Made by a program: the position numbers and the translations under genes. This document shows, piece by piece, positions 36,848 to 46,619 of a stretch of DNA of 64,000 nucleotides; within the stretch, counting starts at the first letter, position 1; each line of letters begins with the position of its first letter. Below the pieces are notes generated by a model. The model did no database searches and was not told the origin of the DNA. It saw only the letters and a list, made by a program, of their open reading frames with translations. The stretch covers positions 14,421-78,420 of the forward strand of contig BNXY01000006.1 of the NCBI GenBank assembly GCA_025999935.1. Reading direction: 5' to 3'. This DNA is from Bacteroidia bacterium. Its GTDB lineage: Bacteria; Bacteroidota; Bacteroidia; Bacteroidales; Azobacteroidaceae.

Positions 36848-37720
36848 ATGGAATTGGGAAAAGGTTGGTATCACGTTATTGCAGGCTTTGTTGTCATTGT
36901 TTGGGGTGTCACTTTTATTTCTACAAAAGTGATTTTGTTGTCCGGCCTTAGTCCGGAGGATATATTTTTCTACCGCTTCCTGCTGGCTTATATTGGGATA
37001 TGGTTTTTCGGTAAGCACCGTTTATTTGCAGATAATCTGAAAGACGAAATCTATTTTGTTTTTCTCGGAATTACAGGCGGTTCGCTTTATTTTCTGACGG
37101 AAAATTATGCCGTGCAATACACCTTGCCGTCTAATGTTTCGCTCTTGGTTTGTGTCGCGCCTTTGTTTACCGCCCTACTCTCCATCTGGTTTTTGAAAAA
37201 TGAAAAAATCAGCCGGTCATTGGTTCAGGGTATATTGATTGCGTTTGTGGGAGTCGCTTTGGTTGTGTTTAACGGACAATTTATTCTCAAACTGAATCCG
37301 ATCGGCGACGTTCTGAGTATCGCCGCCGCTTTCTGTTGGGCGGTTTACAGCATTCTTCTAACCAGAGTTAACAATCGTTATCCGAACGTGTTTATTACCC
37401 GAAAAGTATTTTTTTACGGATTATTGACCATCCTCCCCTTCTTTTATTTCAAACCCTTGACAATCAATCCCGAAATCTTATTCCAACCGCAAGTTATCGG
37501 CAATATACTCTTTCTCGGAGTCATTGCTTCTCTGCTGTGTTATTTATTTTGGAATCTGACCGTTAAAAAATTGGGCGCCATATTGACAAACAATTATATC
37601 TACATCATTCCGGTAATAACGCTGATTACCTCAGCCATTATCATTCAGGAAAAAATTACCGTTTTTGCGATTGTTGGGACGATGCTGATTTTAGCGGGGG
37701 TTATTCGGGCGGGGAAGTAG
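36848..37720 (+). CDS. EamA/DMT-family transporter
   Basis: A 290-residue inner-membrane protein with ten hydrophobic segments arranged as two EamA repeats (first repeat opening VIWGVTFISTKVILLSGLSPED near residues 15-36, here named by its position; second opening near residue 145, GDVLSIAAAFCWAVYSILL). Members export amino acids, nucleobases or drugs; the substrate here is unknown. The ATG at 36848 is preferred over 36797, which would add a hydrophobic, tyrosine-rich extension. A near-consensus TATCTTTA box sits only 10 bases before this ATG, so transcript and start are not fully settled. Single-gene unit followed by a strong hairpin. Confidence 0.87.
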   Translation: MELGKGWYHVIAGFVVIVWGVTFISTKVILLSGLSPEDIFFYRFLLAYIGIWFFGKHRLFADNLKDEIYFVFLGITGGSLYFLTENYAVQYTLPSNVSLLVCVAPLFTALLSIWFLKNEKISRSLVQGILIAFVGVALVVFNGQFILKLNPIGDVLSIAAAFCWAVYSILLTRVNNRYPNVFITRKVFFYGLLTILPFFYFKPLTINPEILFQPQVIGNILFLGVIASLLCYLFWNLTVKKLGAILTNNYIYIIPVITLITSAIIIQEKITVFAIVGTMLILAGVIRAGK

Positions 37721-37737
37721 TAACTTTAAACAGAATC

Positions 37738-37784
37738 TATTTCTTGCTATAAGTCGATATTTTTATGACTTATAGCAAGAAATA
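37738..37784. terminator. Hairpin between the EamA and ccsA genes
   Basis: An 18-base perfect stem (37738-37755 with 37767-37784, including TTCTTGCTATAAGTC) around an 11-base T-rich loop, between convergent genes. It lacks a clear T run after the stem. Confidence 0.65.
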
Positions 37785-37810
37785 ACACTACTCTCTATCC
37801 ATTTTTTATA

Positions 37811-38959
37811 TCACACATAACTATGCACCCCTCCCAGAAAATAGCTAACGCCGAAGAACGTCATCAAAATAGAGAAAAATGCAATGACACAATAAATGTG
37901 GAATTTTTTCGGGTTCCGGAAGAAAGGAAAGCTGCCTTTGTGCAAGGGCAAAGCATAAATTAGAAGGGTAATCAAAGCCCATGTTTCTTTGGCGTCCCAA
38001 CCCCAATACCGTCCCCAGGAAATGTTGGCCCAGACTGCGCCGATAAAGATTCCTGCCGATAGAAGAAAGAGGGCGGGATAAAGCAAAAGCGTATTCCAAA
38101 CAGACAGTTTTTTACGCAATTTTCCGGAAGACAGGCCGACTATACTTATTATCATAATCACTAAAAGCAGAAGATAGGCAATCATAATGACCGAAACATG
38201 AATCGCCAATAAAGGTGAACGTAAAACCGGTGTCATCGGATTCAATTGGGAGATATAATACCACAATCCGGCAACGGGAATCAAGGTGTAAAGCAGGCCT
38301 TTCCGGCCGATTCGGATAAAAAGCAATGCCAGCATGGAAACCGCAAGCAACAGATAACCCGTGTAAGTAACCACAATGCCCCAAGGGTCGTGATTGACCG
38401 ACAATACCGTGCCCATTTCATCCGGGTCATAATCCATCTGATAAAAACGATAACCTTGTTGCTTAAAAATTTTATTCATCGAAATCCGGGAAACTTCTTC
38501 ATCCACTTTGATGAAACTGATATAATCGGCCGGTTCATCGGTTCCGGAATGATATTCAATATCGAAAAGGAGTAGCTTGATATCGAAAGGAAGAGGGCGC
38601 TTCACAGCATCCTCTTCCGAAATATAGAAATTGGCTATTTCTCCTTGTCTGATATGCACATATCCACGGTCTGCCGTAAGATAAGTAATCAGCGCTCCAA
38701 GGAGTATAATTACTAACGAACAATGAAATAAAATGCGCGTGAACTGCGGCCGGAACAATGTCCGGTGAACGCTGAAAATATAAACCGACGAACTGATTCC
38801 CAAAATCGCCCAGAGGATTACAAACCACCAAGCGCCGTAAATCCATTCGTGAACCGCCTCGCTACCCTGAAATTTTTCAAGAACAGTGGCGGAAGCGAGA
38901 ACCAATATCAGTATTCCTAAAGAACCGAATGCGCAATATTTTAATAAACGTTTTGACAA
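37811..38959 (-). CDS. ccsA: Cytochrome c biogenesis protein, ResB-like/CcsA fusion
   Basis: A 382-residue membrane protein of the system II cytochrome c assembly machinery, which carries haem across the membrane and attaches it to CXXCH motifs. Residues 1-210 look like a shortened ResB (three hydrophobic segments, then an extracytoplasmic part). The rest is CcsA, with the haem-handling signature WGRYWGWDAKETWALI near residues 312-327 and conserved His in IHVSVIMIAY near 243. It is much shorter than the usual fused proteins. It follows a gene for a di-haem protein after a 59-base gap, in keeping with a role in maturing it. Confidence 0.85.
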   Translation of the reverse strand: MSKRLLKYCAFGSLGILILVLASATVLEKFQGSEAVHEWIYGAWWFVILWAILGISSSVYIFSVHRTLFRPQFTRILFHCSLVIILLGALITYLTADRGYVHIRQGEIANFYISEEDAVKRPLPFDIKLLLFDIEYHSGTDEPADYISFIKVDEEVSRISMNKIFKQQGYRFYQMDYDPDEMGTVLSVNHDPWGIVVTYTGYLLLAVSMLALLFIRIGRKGLLYTLIPVAGLWYYISQLNPMTPVLRSPLLAIHVSVIMIAYLLLLVIMIISIVGLSSGKLRKKLSVWNTLLLYPALFLLSAGIFIGAVWANISWGRYWGWDAKETWALITLLIYALPLHKGSFPFFRNPKKFHIYCVIAFFSILMTFFGVSYFLGGVHSYV

Positions 38960-39018
38960 TTGTATATAAGTTAATTAATTATGTAAACGCATAAACAAAT
39001 TATTTAGTATATGTCTTT

Positions 39019-40515
39019 TTAAATCGATTCCAAAAACTTAACCAATGCATCCCGGTCTTCCTTCGACAGGTTATAGAACTTGTCTCTGGATTTTTTCGCA
39101 TCTCCGCCATGCCACATAATGGCTTCGGTATAGTTGCGGGCGCGCATGTCATGCAGATGTTCACTCGCTCCCGTACATTTTTCCGACAGACCGCGTCCCC
39201 AAAGCGGCATGGTGCGGCACCAACCGGTGCGAATGTCGTTAACCATCTCTAACTTATGCTGTAACAAGTCGGTATAAGGCCATATTTTTTGGTAGGGGTA
39301 GCGCGGAAGCTTGCCTTTTACCATCGGGTCGCCGCTGTAATCGTCGGCGCCGGTTGTCCAGGAAGGACGGTGGCAGGCGGCACAACCCGCTTCATGAAAC
39401 ATTTTCTTTCCCCGTTGCACAGTGGGGTCATCCAAGTCACGAGCCGCCGGAACTGCCAATCCCCGATGCCAAACCATGAAGTCTATATAGTCTTCATTAC
39501 TCATTTCTGCCGGTAAATTCCGGGACATCAAGTTTGCATAGATTTCCTCTTCGGTCTTTTCGAGTTCCTGTTGTATCGACTTATTCTTCGACATCTCCTT
39601 CGCATAAGCATCTGTGATATAATTGTATGTCCGGTCCGAACGGTTCACGTTGGTAATGTTCCAGATAGCATTCGCTCCCGGCCCGTTTTGCAGAGTGCCG
39701 CGGGTAAGCCCATACGTGTAACGTCCCGGATGAGAAGTTCCGTCCGCTTCCTTGATGAAATTGGCGGGGTCGTACTTCGCATCATTCAGGGTAAATCCCA
39801 AACTTTTTTCATAAGCGTACTGGGCTAAGAGCGAATCGTCCGGAATGGCGTCGATTAAGCCTGTACCGTAAATCCCGATTGTCGCTTCCAAACGGACTTT
39901 ATAGAAATCGGGCATCGGCACATTAAAAGCGCTTCTTTCTATTGTAACTTCCGGATAAATAAGGCTATACTTTTCTCCATCGGGAAAGGTGTTATTATAG
40001 GTATCCGTATAATTTTTCCATTCTATCCTGATGCCGTCTTCATTGATAGGCGGCAAGTAAGGCGAAACGGCCTGTGTCTGCGGCATTCCGGTAAGCGAAC
40101 TTACATAATTGTCGTTCGCATCGGTAACGACCAAAAGATAGCCGTTGCCATAGTCATTCGCCCGATAGCGATCCATGCGCTTGCCGTGGCCATAACCCGG
40201 ATGACAGGTCAGGCAGGAGTTGCGCACATAAGCCGGACCTAAACCGGTGCGTACGCCCGAAGCATTGCTGTTAAATGTTTTTTCGAAAAGAATTTCCCCC
40301 AACTGGAAATTTGTGCTCATGCCGCTATTTTCTACCGCAAGAGTCGGGAGTTCGTAGGCATAAGGCGATTCGTCAAACACAGTGCCTAATTGTCCGCCGG
40401 AGTAGTACTCTTCGGACAGTGGTTTTTCGGATGTGTTCTTTGAGCTGTTGTTTTCCTCACATGCGAATAAAACCGAAAGACTTATAAGACTTAAAATAAT
40501 ATTTTTTTTGTTCAT
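39019..40515 (-). CDS. Di-haem c oxidoreductase-family lipoprotein (DUF1111)
   Basis: A 498-residue exported lipoprotein (lipobox ending VLFAC, Cys19) of the di-haem oxidoreductase family. Two haem c sites are present: CLTCH near residue 100 and CAACH near 378. Family-like text includes LGPAYVRNSCLTCHPGYGHG-type surroundings of the first site and PLWGRGLSEKCTG near 440. These proteins are often encoded with imelysins in iron-related operons, as here: imelysin lies 64 bases upstream. Haem attachment would need the adjacent CcsA. Confidence 0.87.
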   Translation of the reverse strand: MNKKNIILSLISLSVLFACEENNSSKNTSEKPLSEEYYSGGQLGTVFDESPYAYELPTLAVENSGMSTNFQLGEILFEKTFNSNASGVRTGLGPAYVRNSCLTCHPGYGHGKRMDRYRANDYGNGYLLVVTDANDNYVSSLTGMPQTQAVSPYLPPINEDGIRIEWKNYTDTYNNTFPDGEKYSLIYPEVTIERSAFNVPMPDFYKVRLEATIGIYGTGLIDAIPDDSLLAQYAYEKSLGFTLNDAKYDPANFIKEADGTSHPGRYTYGLTRGTLQNGPGANAIWNITNVNRSDRTYNYITDAYAKEMSKNKSIQQELEKTEEEIYANLMSRNLPAEMSNEDYIDFMVWHRGLAVPAARDLDDPTVQRGKKMFHEAGCAACHRPSWTTGADDYSGDPMVKGKLPRYPYQKIWPYTDLLQHKLEMVNDIRTGWCRTMPLWGRGLSEKCTGASEHLHDMRARNYTEAIMWHGGDAKKSRDKFYNLSKEDRDALVKFLESI

Positions 40516-40579
40516 GTATCTGAATTTTAATCCAAACCTAACAGGTTTTTAAAACGGGTTAGGTTTAAATGAATGTTAA

Positions 40580-41674
40580 TTATTTTTCTAATTCTGCTTT
40601 TACTTTGCTTAAACTGCCGCTCAAAGCTTGGCATGCTCCAATCGCTACTCCCGCCTCAGCGCTCGCATAATTGATAGCAAAAGGGTAAGGAATGGCTTCA
40701 ATTTTCGCAATCGCATTGGCAATCGCCGCTTTTACTTCCGTGTCCAAAGTCGCATTTTTATCTTTAATGTATTGACTTAATGATGCGCCCCGGTGACTTT
40801 CTACGCCTCCCAAGTAAGCATTTTCAATACTTTTGATGTTGTCAATGAAATCCACTTTAGAGTTGAAACTGTAAGGCGATTCGATGTAATTCACATCGTC
40901 TTTGCCGTAAGCCGTACCAATCTTCACTTCTCCGACTTCATCCGCAATGTCGATGCAACCCTGTACGATGGTGGTAGCGGCATGTGTAACGGTGCGGTAT
41001 CTACTGCCGGCTTTACCTGCATTCAACATTTCCTCGCCATACGAGCGTCCGCTAATTTCGTCTTCTCCCGCCCAAGCTGTTTCCAAACGGATACACTGGT
41101 TGCGCAAATCGCCTGCTACAGCAACGGCATAAATCAGTTCGTTCGTTGTAATATCGCCGATAGCTTTCGGTTTACCTTCCCTAAACAGAATATATTCAAT
41201 ACCGTGGAAACCCAGGAGCGAAACCCCCAAATGGTCGGCAGCCCATAAATCGCCGTCCGGTGCATTCATACTGTTAATAAAAGCCGCATTGCCAAGCGTA
41301 TTGTTAAAAGCCGGCTCGTCCAAAGGCCAGGTGTCGATATGCGGGTCGATACCGAAATCGGAAGCAGGGCCGTAAAGAAAGGCTTCACTCAGTTCCCAAT
41401 AGGCGCGGGAAGCAAACCATGCGTTGATAGCGGTTTGCAGATTAGCCGCAGTCTTGTTGGCTTTTAAAGTCGCCATCGCCTCGTAGAGATCGACGGTAGC
41501 CTCTGCCAGCGAGTGGTAAGTGGCAATAATTGTATGGTTTACATACTGCGGAATGATGGGAGCCAAAGCTTCTTCCTTTTCGGAAAAAGGGTCAACGTCA
41601 TCGTCGCTACAGGAAATGAATCCGCCGAAAGTGAAAACGGCGAACAGTAAATAAAATGGGAATTTTAGTTTCAT
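40580..41674 (-). CDS. Imelysin-family lipoprotein (EfeO/IrpA-like)
   Basis: A 364-residue lipoprotein (signal ending GGFISC, Cys22, followed by Ser-Asp-Asp). The imelysin GxHxxE motif reads GFHGIE near residue 155, and WPLDEPAFN and SYGEEMLNAG support the two-domain helical family. Imelysins bind or respond to iron outside the cytoplasm. The order porin, imelysin, di-haem protein, ccsA on one strand with short gaps suggests an operon handling iron at the envelope. Confidence 0.87.
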   Translation of the reverse strand: MKLKFPFYLLFAVFTFGGFISCSDDDVDPFSEKEEALAPIIPQYVNHTIIATYHSLAEATVDLYEAMATLKANKTAANLQTAINAWFASRAYWELSEAFLYGPASDFGIDPHIDTWPLDEPAFNNTLGNAAFINSMNAPDGDLWAADHLGVSLLGFHGIEYILFREGKPKAIGDITTNELIYAVAVAGDLRNQCIRLETAWAGEDEISGRSYGEEMLNAGKAGSRYRTVTHAATTIVQGCIDIADEVGEVKIGTAYGKDDVNYIESPYSFNSKVDFIDNIKSIENAYLGGVESHRGASLSQYIKDKNATLDTEVKAAIANAIAKIEAIPYPFAINYASAEAGVAIGACQALSGSLSKVKAELEK

Positions 41675-41693
41675 ATTAATTATTTTTTATTAG

Positions 41694-42989
41694 CTACATA
41701 TTAAAGAATCCGGTATAGGCAATTCCCAATGAAACAGAGGGTTCGTTAGCGAATGGTTGTTTCAATAAACCTTTGGAATATTCGGCTTTTACTACGATTT
41801 CCCGCATCGGAAAATAATTGAGGCCAAAAGCCAGTCGTTGCCGTCCGCACCATTGTTCGTCCTGAATGCTTTCGTCCGTCTTGTACATCGAATCGTATTG
41901 TTCATAACGTCCGAAGATGTACAATTTTTGTTGTTTGGCGTGAAATTTCGACACTTGCGAGAAAATATCATAACCCGCTTCTACGCCTCCGCTTATCGCA
42001 TCCGAAGCGATATTGCTACGGGGAGAAGTGGATTGATTCGGCAGATTCCTGTTATATAAGGAGATGGTTTTCGCATCGCTCAAATGGCCGTAATCGAAAG
42101 AGCCGCGCGCTATCCAGTTGTGCGCATTGTATTCAAAATCAACACTGCCGATACTTACTACGCCTTTCACATTTTTGTATTTTTCGGCATACGAAGGCGT
42201 GATGCTATTGGCGAAACTCTCTCCATAGTAACCGCTTACGCCTATCCTTAATCCCGGAACCGAATAATTGTCTATCCGCACCGCGCCTGCATATTTATTC
42301 GCTGTTTTAAACTCGTAGGGCGATGCAGAAGCTCCGCCTATCCATCTTTTATTGCTGAACAGCTCGGAATCCAAGCCCGGCAAAAGCAGGATTTCGTAAC
42401 GCCAACGAGAAAATTTTCCCCAAAGGCTGATACCGGTTTCGTGCCAGGTACAGGGAAGTATCGTGTTCTCGCCTTCCGGACGATAGACGGTAAAAAACTG
42501 ATTGGGCAAGTGATTGCCGTTGGTATAGCCTATGGGTACGATGATATGTCCCAATCTCAGGTTGAGGGCTTTGCTAAAAGTTTTTTCTATCCAGAACTGT
42601 TCCAAGGCCACTTCGCCGCCGCGCTCAATTTCCGATTCGTATTCGCCGCCTTCCTCCGGTTCTATTTCCACAGCCGATTCGGTGCCGCCATGTTCAAACT
42701 CTATCTCGGAATTAAGTCTCCATCCGTTGCCAAATTCATAACCGACGAAAAAAACTACATGCGGCAAGTCGAAACGGCCATGACTGGGGTCGTTTTTGTA
42801 GTTATTCGGATTCATGTAGCGAAAAGGGTTTCCGCTGTAATAATTGCGGGAAAAAGCCGCTTCGCCATAACCGCCCAATAAGAGCTGTTTTGGAGAAGAA
42901 ACTTGTGTTGAATCAGCGGTTTGCGCCTGAATGTTTACAAAAGAAAATGCAATCAGAAATAGAATGATAAAACGGAACTTGTATTTCAT
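41694..42989 (-). CDS. Outer-membrane porin-like protein of the imelysin operon
   Basis: A 431-residue beta-barrel. The ATG at 42989 opens a signal peptide (about residues 1-23, LIAFSFVNIQAQ). Barrel text such as DLPHVVFFVGYEFGNGWRLN and RLGHIIVPIGYTNGNH, and a final strand ending GIAYTGFFNM, resemble phosphate-selective-porin-like proteins. An acidic loop (EIEPEEGGEYESEIERGGE, near residues 107-125) could bind cations. It is the first gene of the imelysin/di-haem/ccsA unit and may be its outer-membrane entry. The ligand is not known. Confidence 0.8.
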   Translation of the reverse strand: MKYKFRFIILFLIAFSFVNIQAQTADSTQVSSPKQLLLGGYGEAAFSRNYYSGNPFRYMNPNNYKNDPSHGRFDLPHVVFFVGYEFGNGWRLNSEIEFEHGGTESAVEIEPEEGGEYESEIERGGEVALEQFWIEKTFSKALNLRLGHIIVPIGYTNGNHLPNQFFTVYRPEGENTILPCTWHETGISLWGKFSRWRYEILLLPGLDSELFSNKRWIGGASASPYEFKTANKYAGAVRIDNYSVPGLRIGVSGYYGESFANSITPSYAEKYKNVKGVVSIGSVDFEYNAHNWIARGSFDYGHLSDAKTISLYNRNLPNQSTSPRSNIASDAISGGVEAGYDIFSQVSKFHAKQQKLYIFGRYEQYDSMYKTDESIQDEQWCGRQRLAFGLNYFPMREIVVKAEYSKGLLKQPFANEPSVSLGIAYTGFFNM

Positions 42990-43036
42990 TATTAATACCA
43001 ATTTTGCTGTTTTTATGTCTGTTTAATTTGACACCG

Positions 43037-43068
43037 CAAAAGTATTTATTTATGAAAGGTGAAACAAT
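43037..43068 (-). promoter_or_regulatory. Promoter of the porin-imelysin-ccsA operon
   Basis: TACTTTTG (43044-43037, minus strand) matches TAnnTTTG; ATTG (43068-43065) is a three-of-four -33 match 20 bases upstream. No iron-box could be identified with confidence. Confidence 0.5.
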
Positions 43069-43258
43069 CGCAAGTTTTCGGTATTTTTATAGGGGATAGT
43101 AGTTATTAATGGGGATGCCTTCTGATTTTGCATTGCATCTTTTGTTAGTGAATTACCGGTCTTTAATATGTATGTACGACCTTTGCCTTGAACGTAATTC
43201 AAACAAAACCACCTTAGTAGCAAAGGTGTGTTGCGATAACCAACACAAACCTCAAATA

Positions 43259-44791
43259 TTAAAACGGCACCTCGTCTGTTTGAGCCACCATTCTTGAATG
43301 GGGTCTTTCCGCCGGCATTAAGTTCTCCTGACTATTGACCCGCGACCGGTGTTCTTCAATGATTTGGCTTTCGTTTAGATTTTGGAAGCGGGCGTATTCT
43401 TTTTTAAATTCGAGTAAAACATCTCCGGTAGAGCCGTTACGGTGTTTTGCGATAATGATTTCCGCTTTTCCGGTCAAATCGTTTCCTTGTTCGTCGGCAT
43501 AGATTTTGTAATATTCCGGACGGTGGATAAAACATACGATGTCGGCGTCCTGTTCGATGGCGCCCGATTCGCGGAGGTCGGAGAGTTGCGGTCTTTTGGC
43601 GTCGAATCCGTCGCCGCGGCCGGTACGGTTTTCCACGCTACGGTTCAACTGCGAAAGCGCTATGACCGGGATATTCAATTCCTTGGCCAAGCCTTTCAGT
43701 GAACGGGAAATGATGCTTACTTCCTGTTCACGGCTACCAAACGACATCCCGCTGGCGTTCATCAACTGCAAATAGTCGATAATGACACATTTCACTTTAT
43801 GTTCTTTTACCAATCGCCGGGCTTTGGTGCGCAATTCAAACACGGACAAACTGGGGGTGTCATCGACGAAAATCGGGGCATCGTAAAGTACGCGCACTTT
43901 GCTGTCCAACTGATGCCATTCGTGAGGCGCCAATTGTCCGTTTTTGATTTTTTCGCCGGGCAATTGGGTCACATTCACAATCAAACGGTTAACCAATTGA
44001 ACGTTCGACATTTCCAAGGAGAAAACGGCGACCGGAATGTTGAAATTGACCGCCATGTTTTTCGCCATTGAAAGGACAAAAGCGGTTTTACCCATGGCGG
44101 GACGTGCGGCAATGATAACCAAATCCGAATTTTGCCAACCGGAAGTGATTTTGTCCAAATCCTTGAATCCCGATTGAAGTCCGCTCAATCCGTCGGTACG
44201 TTTGGCGGCTTCCCGCATCAAATCGAAAGCTTCCTTGATGATAGGGTTGATATGGGTTACATCTTTTTTTACGTTTCGCTGGGAAATTTCAAACAACTGA
44301 CCTTCGGCTTCCTGCATCAAATCGTCCACGTCGTTGGTTTCGTCAAACGCCTTGCTGGCCACATCCGAAGAAAAGCTAATCAATTCGCGCGCCATGTATT
44401 TCTGCGCCACAATCCGGGCATGGAAATCCAAGTGGGCGCTCGACACGACTTTTTGCGACAATAAGGCAATGTAGGAAGCGCCGCCTGTGGCTTCCAAGTT
44501 GCCTTCTTTCCGCAATTGTTCGACAACAGTCAGGATGTCGATGGGTTTTTGCTGGATAGCCAGATTTTGGATGGCGGTAAAAATTAATTCGTGCGCTTTG
44601 TCGTAAAAACTTTCAGGTGTAAGAATTTCACTGATGATTGCATAAGCGTCTTTTTCGAGCATCAATGCGCCCAGAATCGCTTCTTCCAATTCGCGCGCCT
44701 GTGGCTGTAATCTACCTGTTTCTTCCGTGTTTACCTGTGGTTTCTTCGTCCTCGTACCTGCTTTTTGTTTGCTTTTGTCTTGTAATGCCAT
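43259..44791 (-). CDS. dnaB: Replicative DNA helicase DnaB
   Basis: A 510-residue hexameric helicase that unwinds DNA at the replication fork. The N-terminal DnaB domain spans about residues 28-130 (AILGALMLEKDAYAIISEIL). The RecA-like C-terminal domain has Walker A ARPAMGKTAFVL near 232, Walker B CVIIDYLQLM near 340 and the arginine-finger region near 455. No intein is present. The disordered C-terminal tail ends in VPF, typical of Bacteroidetes DnaB. It is monocistronic, divergent from the TPR/HTH regulator gene. Confidence 0.97.
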   Translation of the reverse strand: MALQDKSKQKAGTRTKKPQVNTEETGRLQPQARELEEAILGALMLEKDAYAIISEILTPESFYDKAHELIFTAIQNLAIQQKPIDILTVVEQLRKEGNLEATGGASYIALLSQKVVSSAHLDFHARIVAQKYMARELISFSSDVASKAFDETNDVDDLMQEAEGQLFEISQRNVKKDVTHINPIIKEAFDLMREAAKRTDGLSGLQSGFKDLDKITSGWQNSDLVIIAARPAMGKTAFVLSMAKNMAVNFNIPVAVFSLEMSNVQLVNRLIVNVTQLPGEKIKNGQLAPHEWHQLDSKVRVLYDAPIFVDDTPSLSVFELRTKARRLVKEHKVKCVIIDYLQLMNASGMSFGSREQEVSIISRSLKGLAKELNIPVIALSQLNRSVENRTGRGDGFDAKRPQLSDLRESGAIEQDADIVCFIHRPEYYKIYADEQGNDLTGKAEIIIAKHRNGSTGDVLLEFKKEYARFQNLNESQIIEEHRSRVNSQENLMPAERPHSRMVAQTDEVPF

Positions 44792-44817
44792 TCGTTTTTT
44801 TCAATTTTTTAGAACTA

Positions 44818-44825
44818 CAAAGTTA
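44818..44825 (-). promoter_or_regulatory. -7 box for dnaB
   Basis: TAACTTTG on the minus strand matches TAnnTTTG, 26 bases before the dnaB start. The -33 position reads TTCG, three of four. Confidence 0.45.
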
Positions 44826-44901
44826 AAATACCGGGCTGGTTTTATCGAATTTCAGGCTTTAATTTTTTCAACGTGTTATCAACAGTTCAAATATTTTATT
44901 G

Positions 44902-44909
44902 TATCTTTG
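44902..44909 (+). promoter_or_regulatory. -7 box for the TPR/HTH regulator gene
   Basis: TATCTTTG followed by CC, an exact TAnnTTTG match 45 bases before the ATG at 44955. No clear -33 element. Confidence 0.5.
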
Positions 44910-44954
44910 CCATTAATAGTATTTTATTATTTTTAGACATAATCGGTATAGAAC

Positions 44955-46619
44955 ATGAAAAAATGCGCCTTACTATTTTTATGGTTATTGTTCGTTGTGA
45001 ATGGTTTATCTGCAAAGACGGAAATGGATTCGATTTTTCAGGTACTGTTTCAAGCGATGAATAACGGGGAGAAATATACCCTTGAAAAAGAGCGGAATAT
45101 CAATGAAATCAAAAGAAAGCTTGAAATTCCCGATTTGACGGACAATCAACGTTATTCCGTTTATGACCAATTACATAAAGAATACAATCCGTTCAAAACG
45201 GATTCTGCCGTTTATTATTTGGAACTTAATCTGAAAATTGCCGAAAAACTTCATAATATAGAATATATATACAGTACAAAATTATATTTATCCTTTAGCT
45301 ATTGGATAAGGGGTCGTTTCCTCGAATCCGTTCAGGTACTGAATGACCTCGACCGTAGCCAATTCGACCATTTGCCGGAGTGGTTGCTCCTTAGTTATTA
45401 TGAATCATACAAACGTATCTACCTTTATTATTCGAGAGAAGACAGCAATAATTATTATTACCCGATCAGTAATTTGTATCGCGATTCTTTGCTGTTTATT
45501 GTTCCCGAAAATTCACTGTCTCACAGTATATTGACGGCCGAAAAATTAACGGATGAAAATCGGACGGAAGAAGCCAAACAGTTGTTAATTAAATATTTGT
45601 CCGATTATCCTGATGAAAATCATGACCGGGCAATTACTGAAAATGTATTGGCTACCATTTACAAAAAAGAAGGAAACATCGAGATGCAAAAAAAGCATTA
45701 TGCCTTGTCCGCCATTTGCGACATTCGGAATGCAATTAAAGAAAATGCTTCCATGATGTCACTGGCATTTCTTTTTTATGAAGAAGGCAATATCGACCAA
45801 GCATACAAGTGTATCAAATTCTCTATGGATGATGCGGTTTTTTGCAATGCTCGTTTTCGAACGTTTGAAATATCGAAAATTTTTCCGATTATTGACTTTG
45901 CTTATCAGGAAAAAGCGGCCAAGCAAAAGGCGGAATTACAAAAATATCTGTTGTTTGTCAGTTTTTTGTTGCTGTTTTTGATTGCGGCCATGGTTTACGT
46001 TTACCGGCAAATGAAACGTATTGCCCGTATTCGTAAGGAATTATATCATACGAATGTAAAATTGAACGAATTGAACAAAGATTTGCAGGAATCGAATATA
46101 AAATTGCAAGAATTGAATGCTCAACTTTTGACAGTCAATCAAAAATTGGCGGAGACCAACCGTGTAAAAGAGGCGTATTTGGGTAAATTCATTGATTTAT
46201 GTTCCAATTATATCGAAAAATTGGATAATTATCGACGCAACCTGAACAAGATTGCGAACAGCGGAAAAATGGAAGAATTGTTTAAATCGCTCAAATCGTC
46301 CCAATTTATAGAAGATGAATTGAGCGGTTTTTATACCAATTTCGACGAAACTTTTTTACAGATTTATCCTACTTTTATTTCGGATTTTAACGCTTTGTTT
46401 CCGGAGGAAGAAAAGCAAGTTCCCAAACAGAGCGAGTTGCTCAATACCGAATTGCGTGTTTATGCGCTGATTCGCTTGGGAATCCACGACAGCGCCAAAA
46501 TAGCGATTTTCCTGCGCTATTCCATAACAACAGTTTACACTTACCGTTCCAAATTAAAAAACAGGTCTTTATATCCGGAAAATTTAGAAGAGCAAGTGAT
46601 GAAAATCGGTTCATATTGA
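44955..46619 (+). CDS. DUF6377-type regulator: TPR sensor, membrane segment, coiled coil, HTH
   Basis: A 554-residue membrane-linked regulator of a type common in Bacteroidetes. A signal peptide (about residues 1-20) is followed by a helical TPR-like extracytoplasmic region to about residue 320. One membrane segment follows (LLFVSFLLLFLIAAMVYVY, near 331-349), then a coiled coil (LNELNKDLQESNIKLQELNA, near 368-388). The C-terminal LuxR-like HTH reads LRVYALIRLGIHDSAKIAIF near 497-516 and YSITTVYTYRSKLKNRS. It is predicted to pass an envelope signal to DNA in one polypeptide. The 3' end overlaps the convergent gdhA remnant by 9 bases. Confidence 0.82.
   Translation: MKKCALLFLWLLFVVNGLSAKTEMDSIFQVLFQAMNNGEKYTLEKERNINEIKRKLEIPDLTDNQRYSVYDQLHKEYNPFKTDSAVYYLELNLKIAEKLHNIEYIYSTKLYLSFSYWIRGRFLESVQVLNDLDRSQFDHLPEWLLLSYYESYKRIYLYYSREDSNNYYYPISNLYRDSLLFIVPENSLSHSILTAEKLTDENRTEEAKQLLIKYLSDYPDENHDRAITENVLATIYKKEGNIEMQKKHYALSAICDIRNAIKENASMMSLAFLFYEEGNIDQAYKCIKFSMDDAVFCNARFRTFEISKIFPIIDFAYQEKAAKQKAELQKYLLFVSFLLLFLIAAMVYVYRQMKRIARIRKELYHTNVKLNELNKDLQESNIKLQELNAQLLTVNQKLAETNRVKEAYLGKFIDLCSNYIEKLDNYRRNLNKIANSGKMEELFKSLKSSQFIEDELSGFYTNFDETFLQIYPTFISDFNALFPEEEKQVPKQSELLNTELRVYALIRLGIHDSAKIAIFLRYSITTVYTYRSKLKNRSLYPENLEEQVMKIGSY

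Noticed and set aside
43227..43247. TGTGTTG/CAACACA hairpin after dnaB as a terminator
   Set aside because: The stem is only seven bases and lies upstream of the porin promoter on the other side of the dnaB stop without a T run in the dnaB direction.
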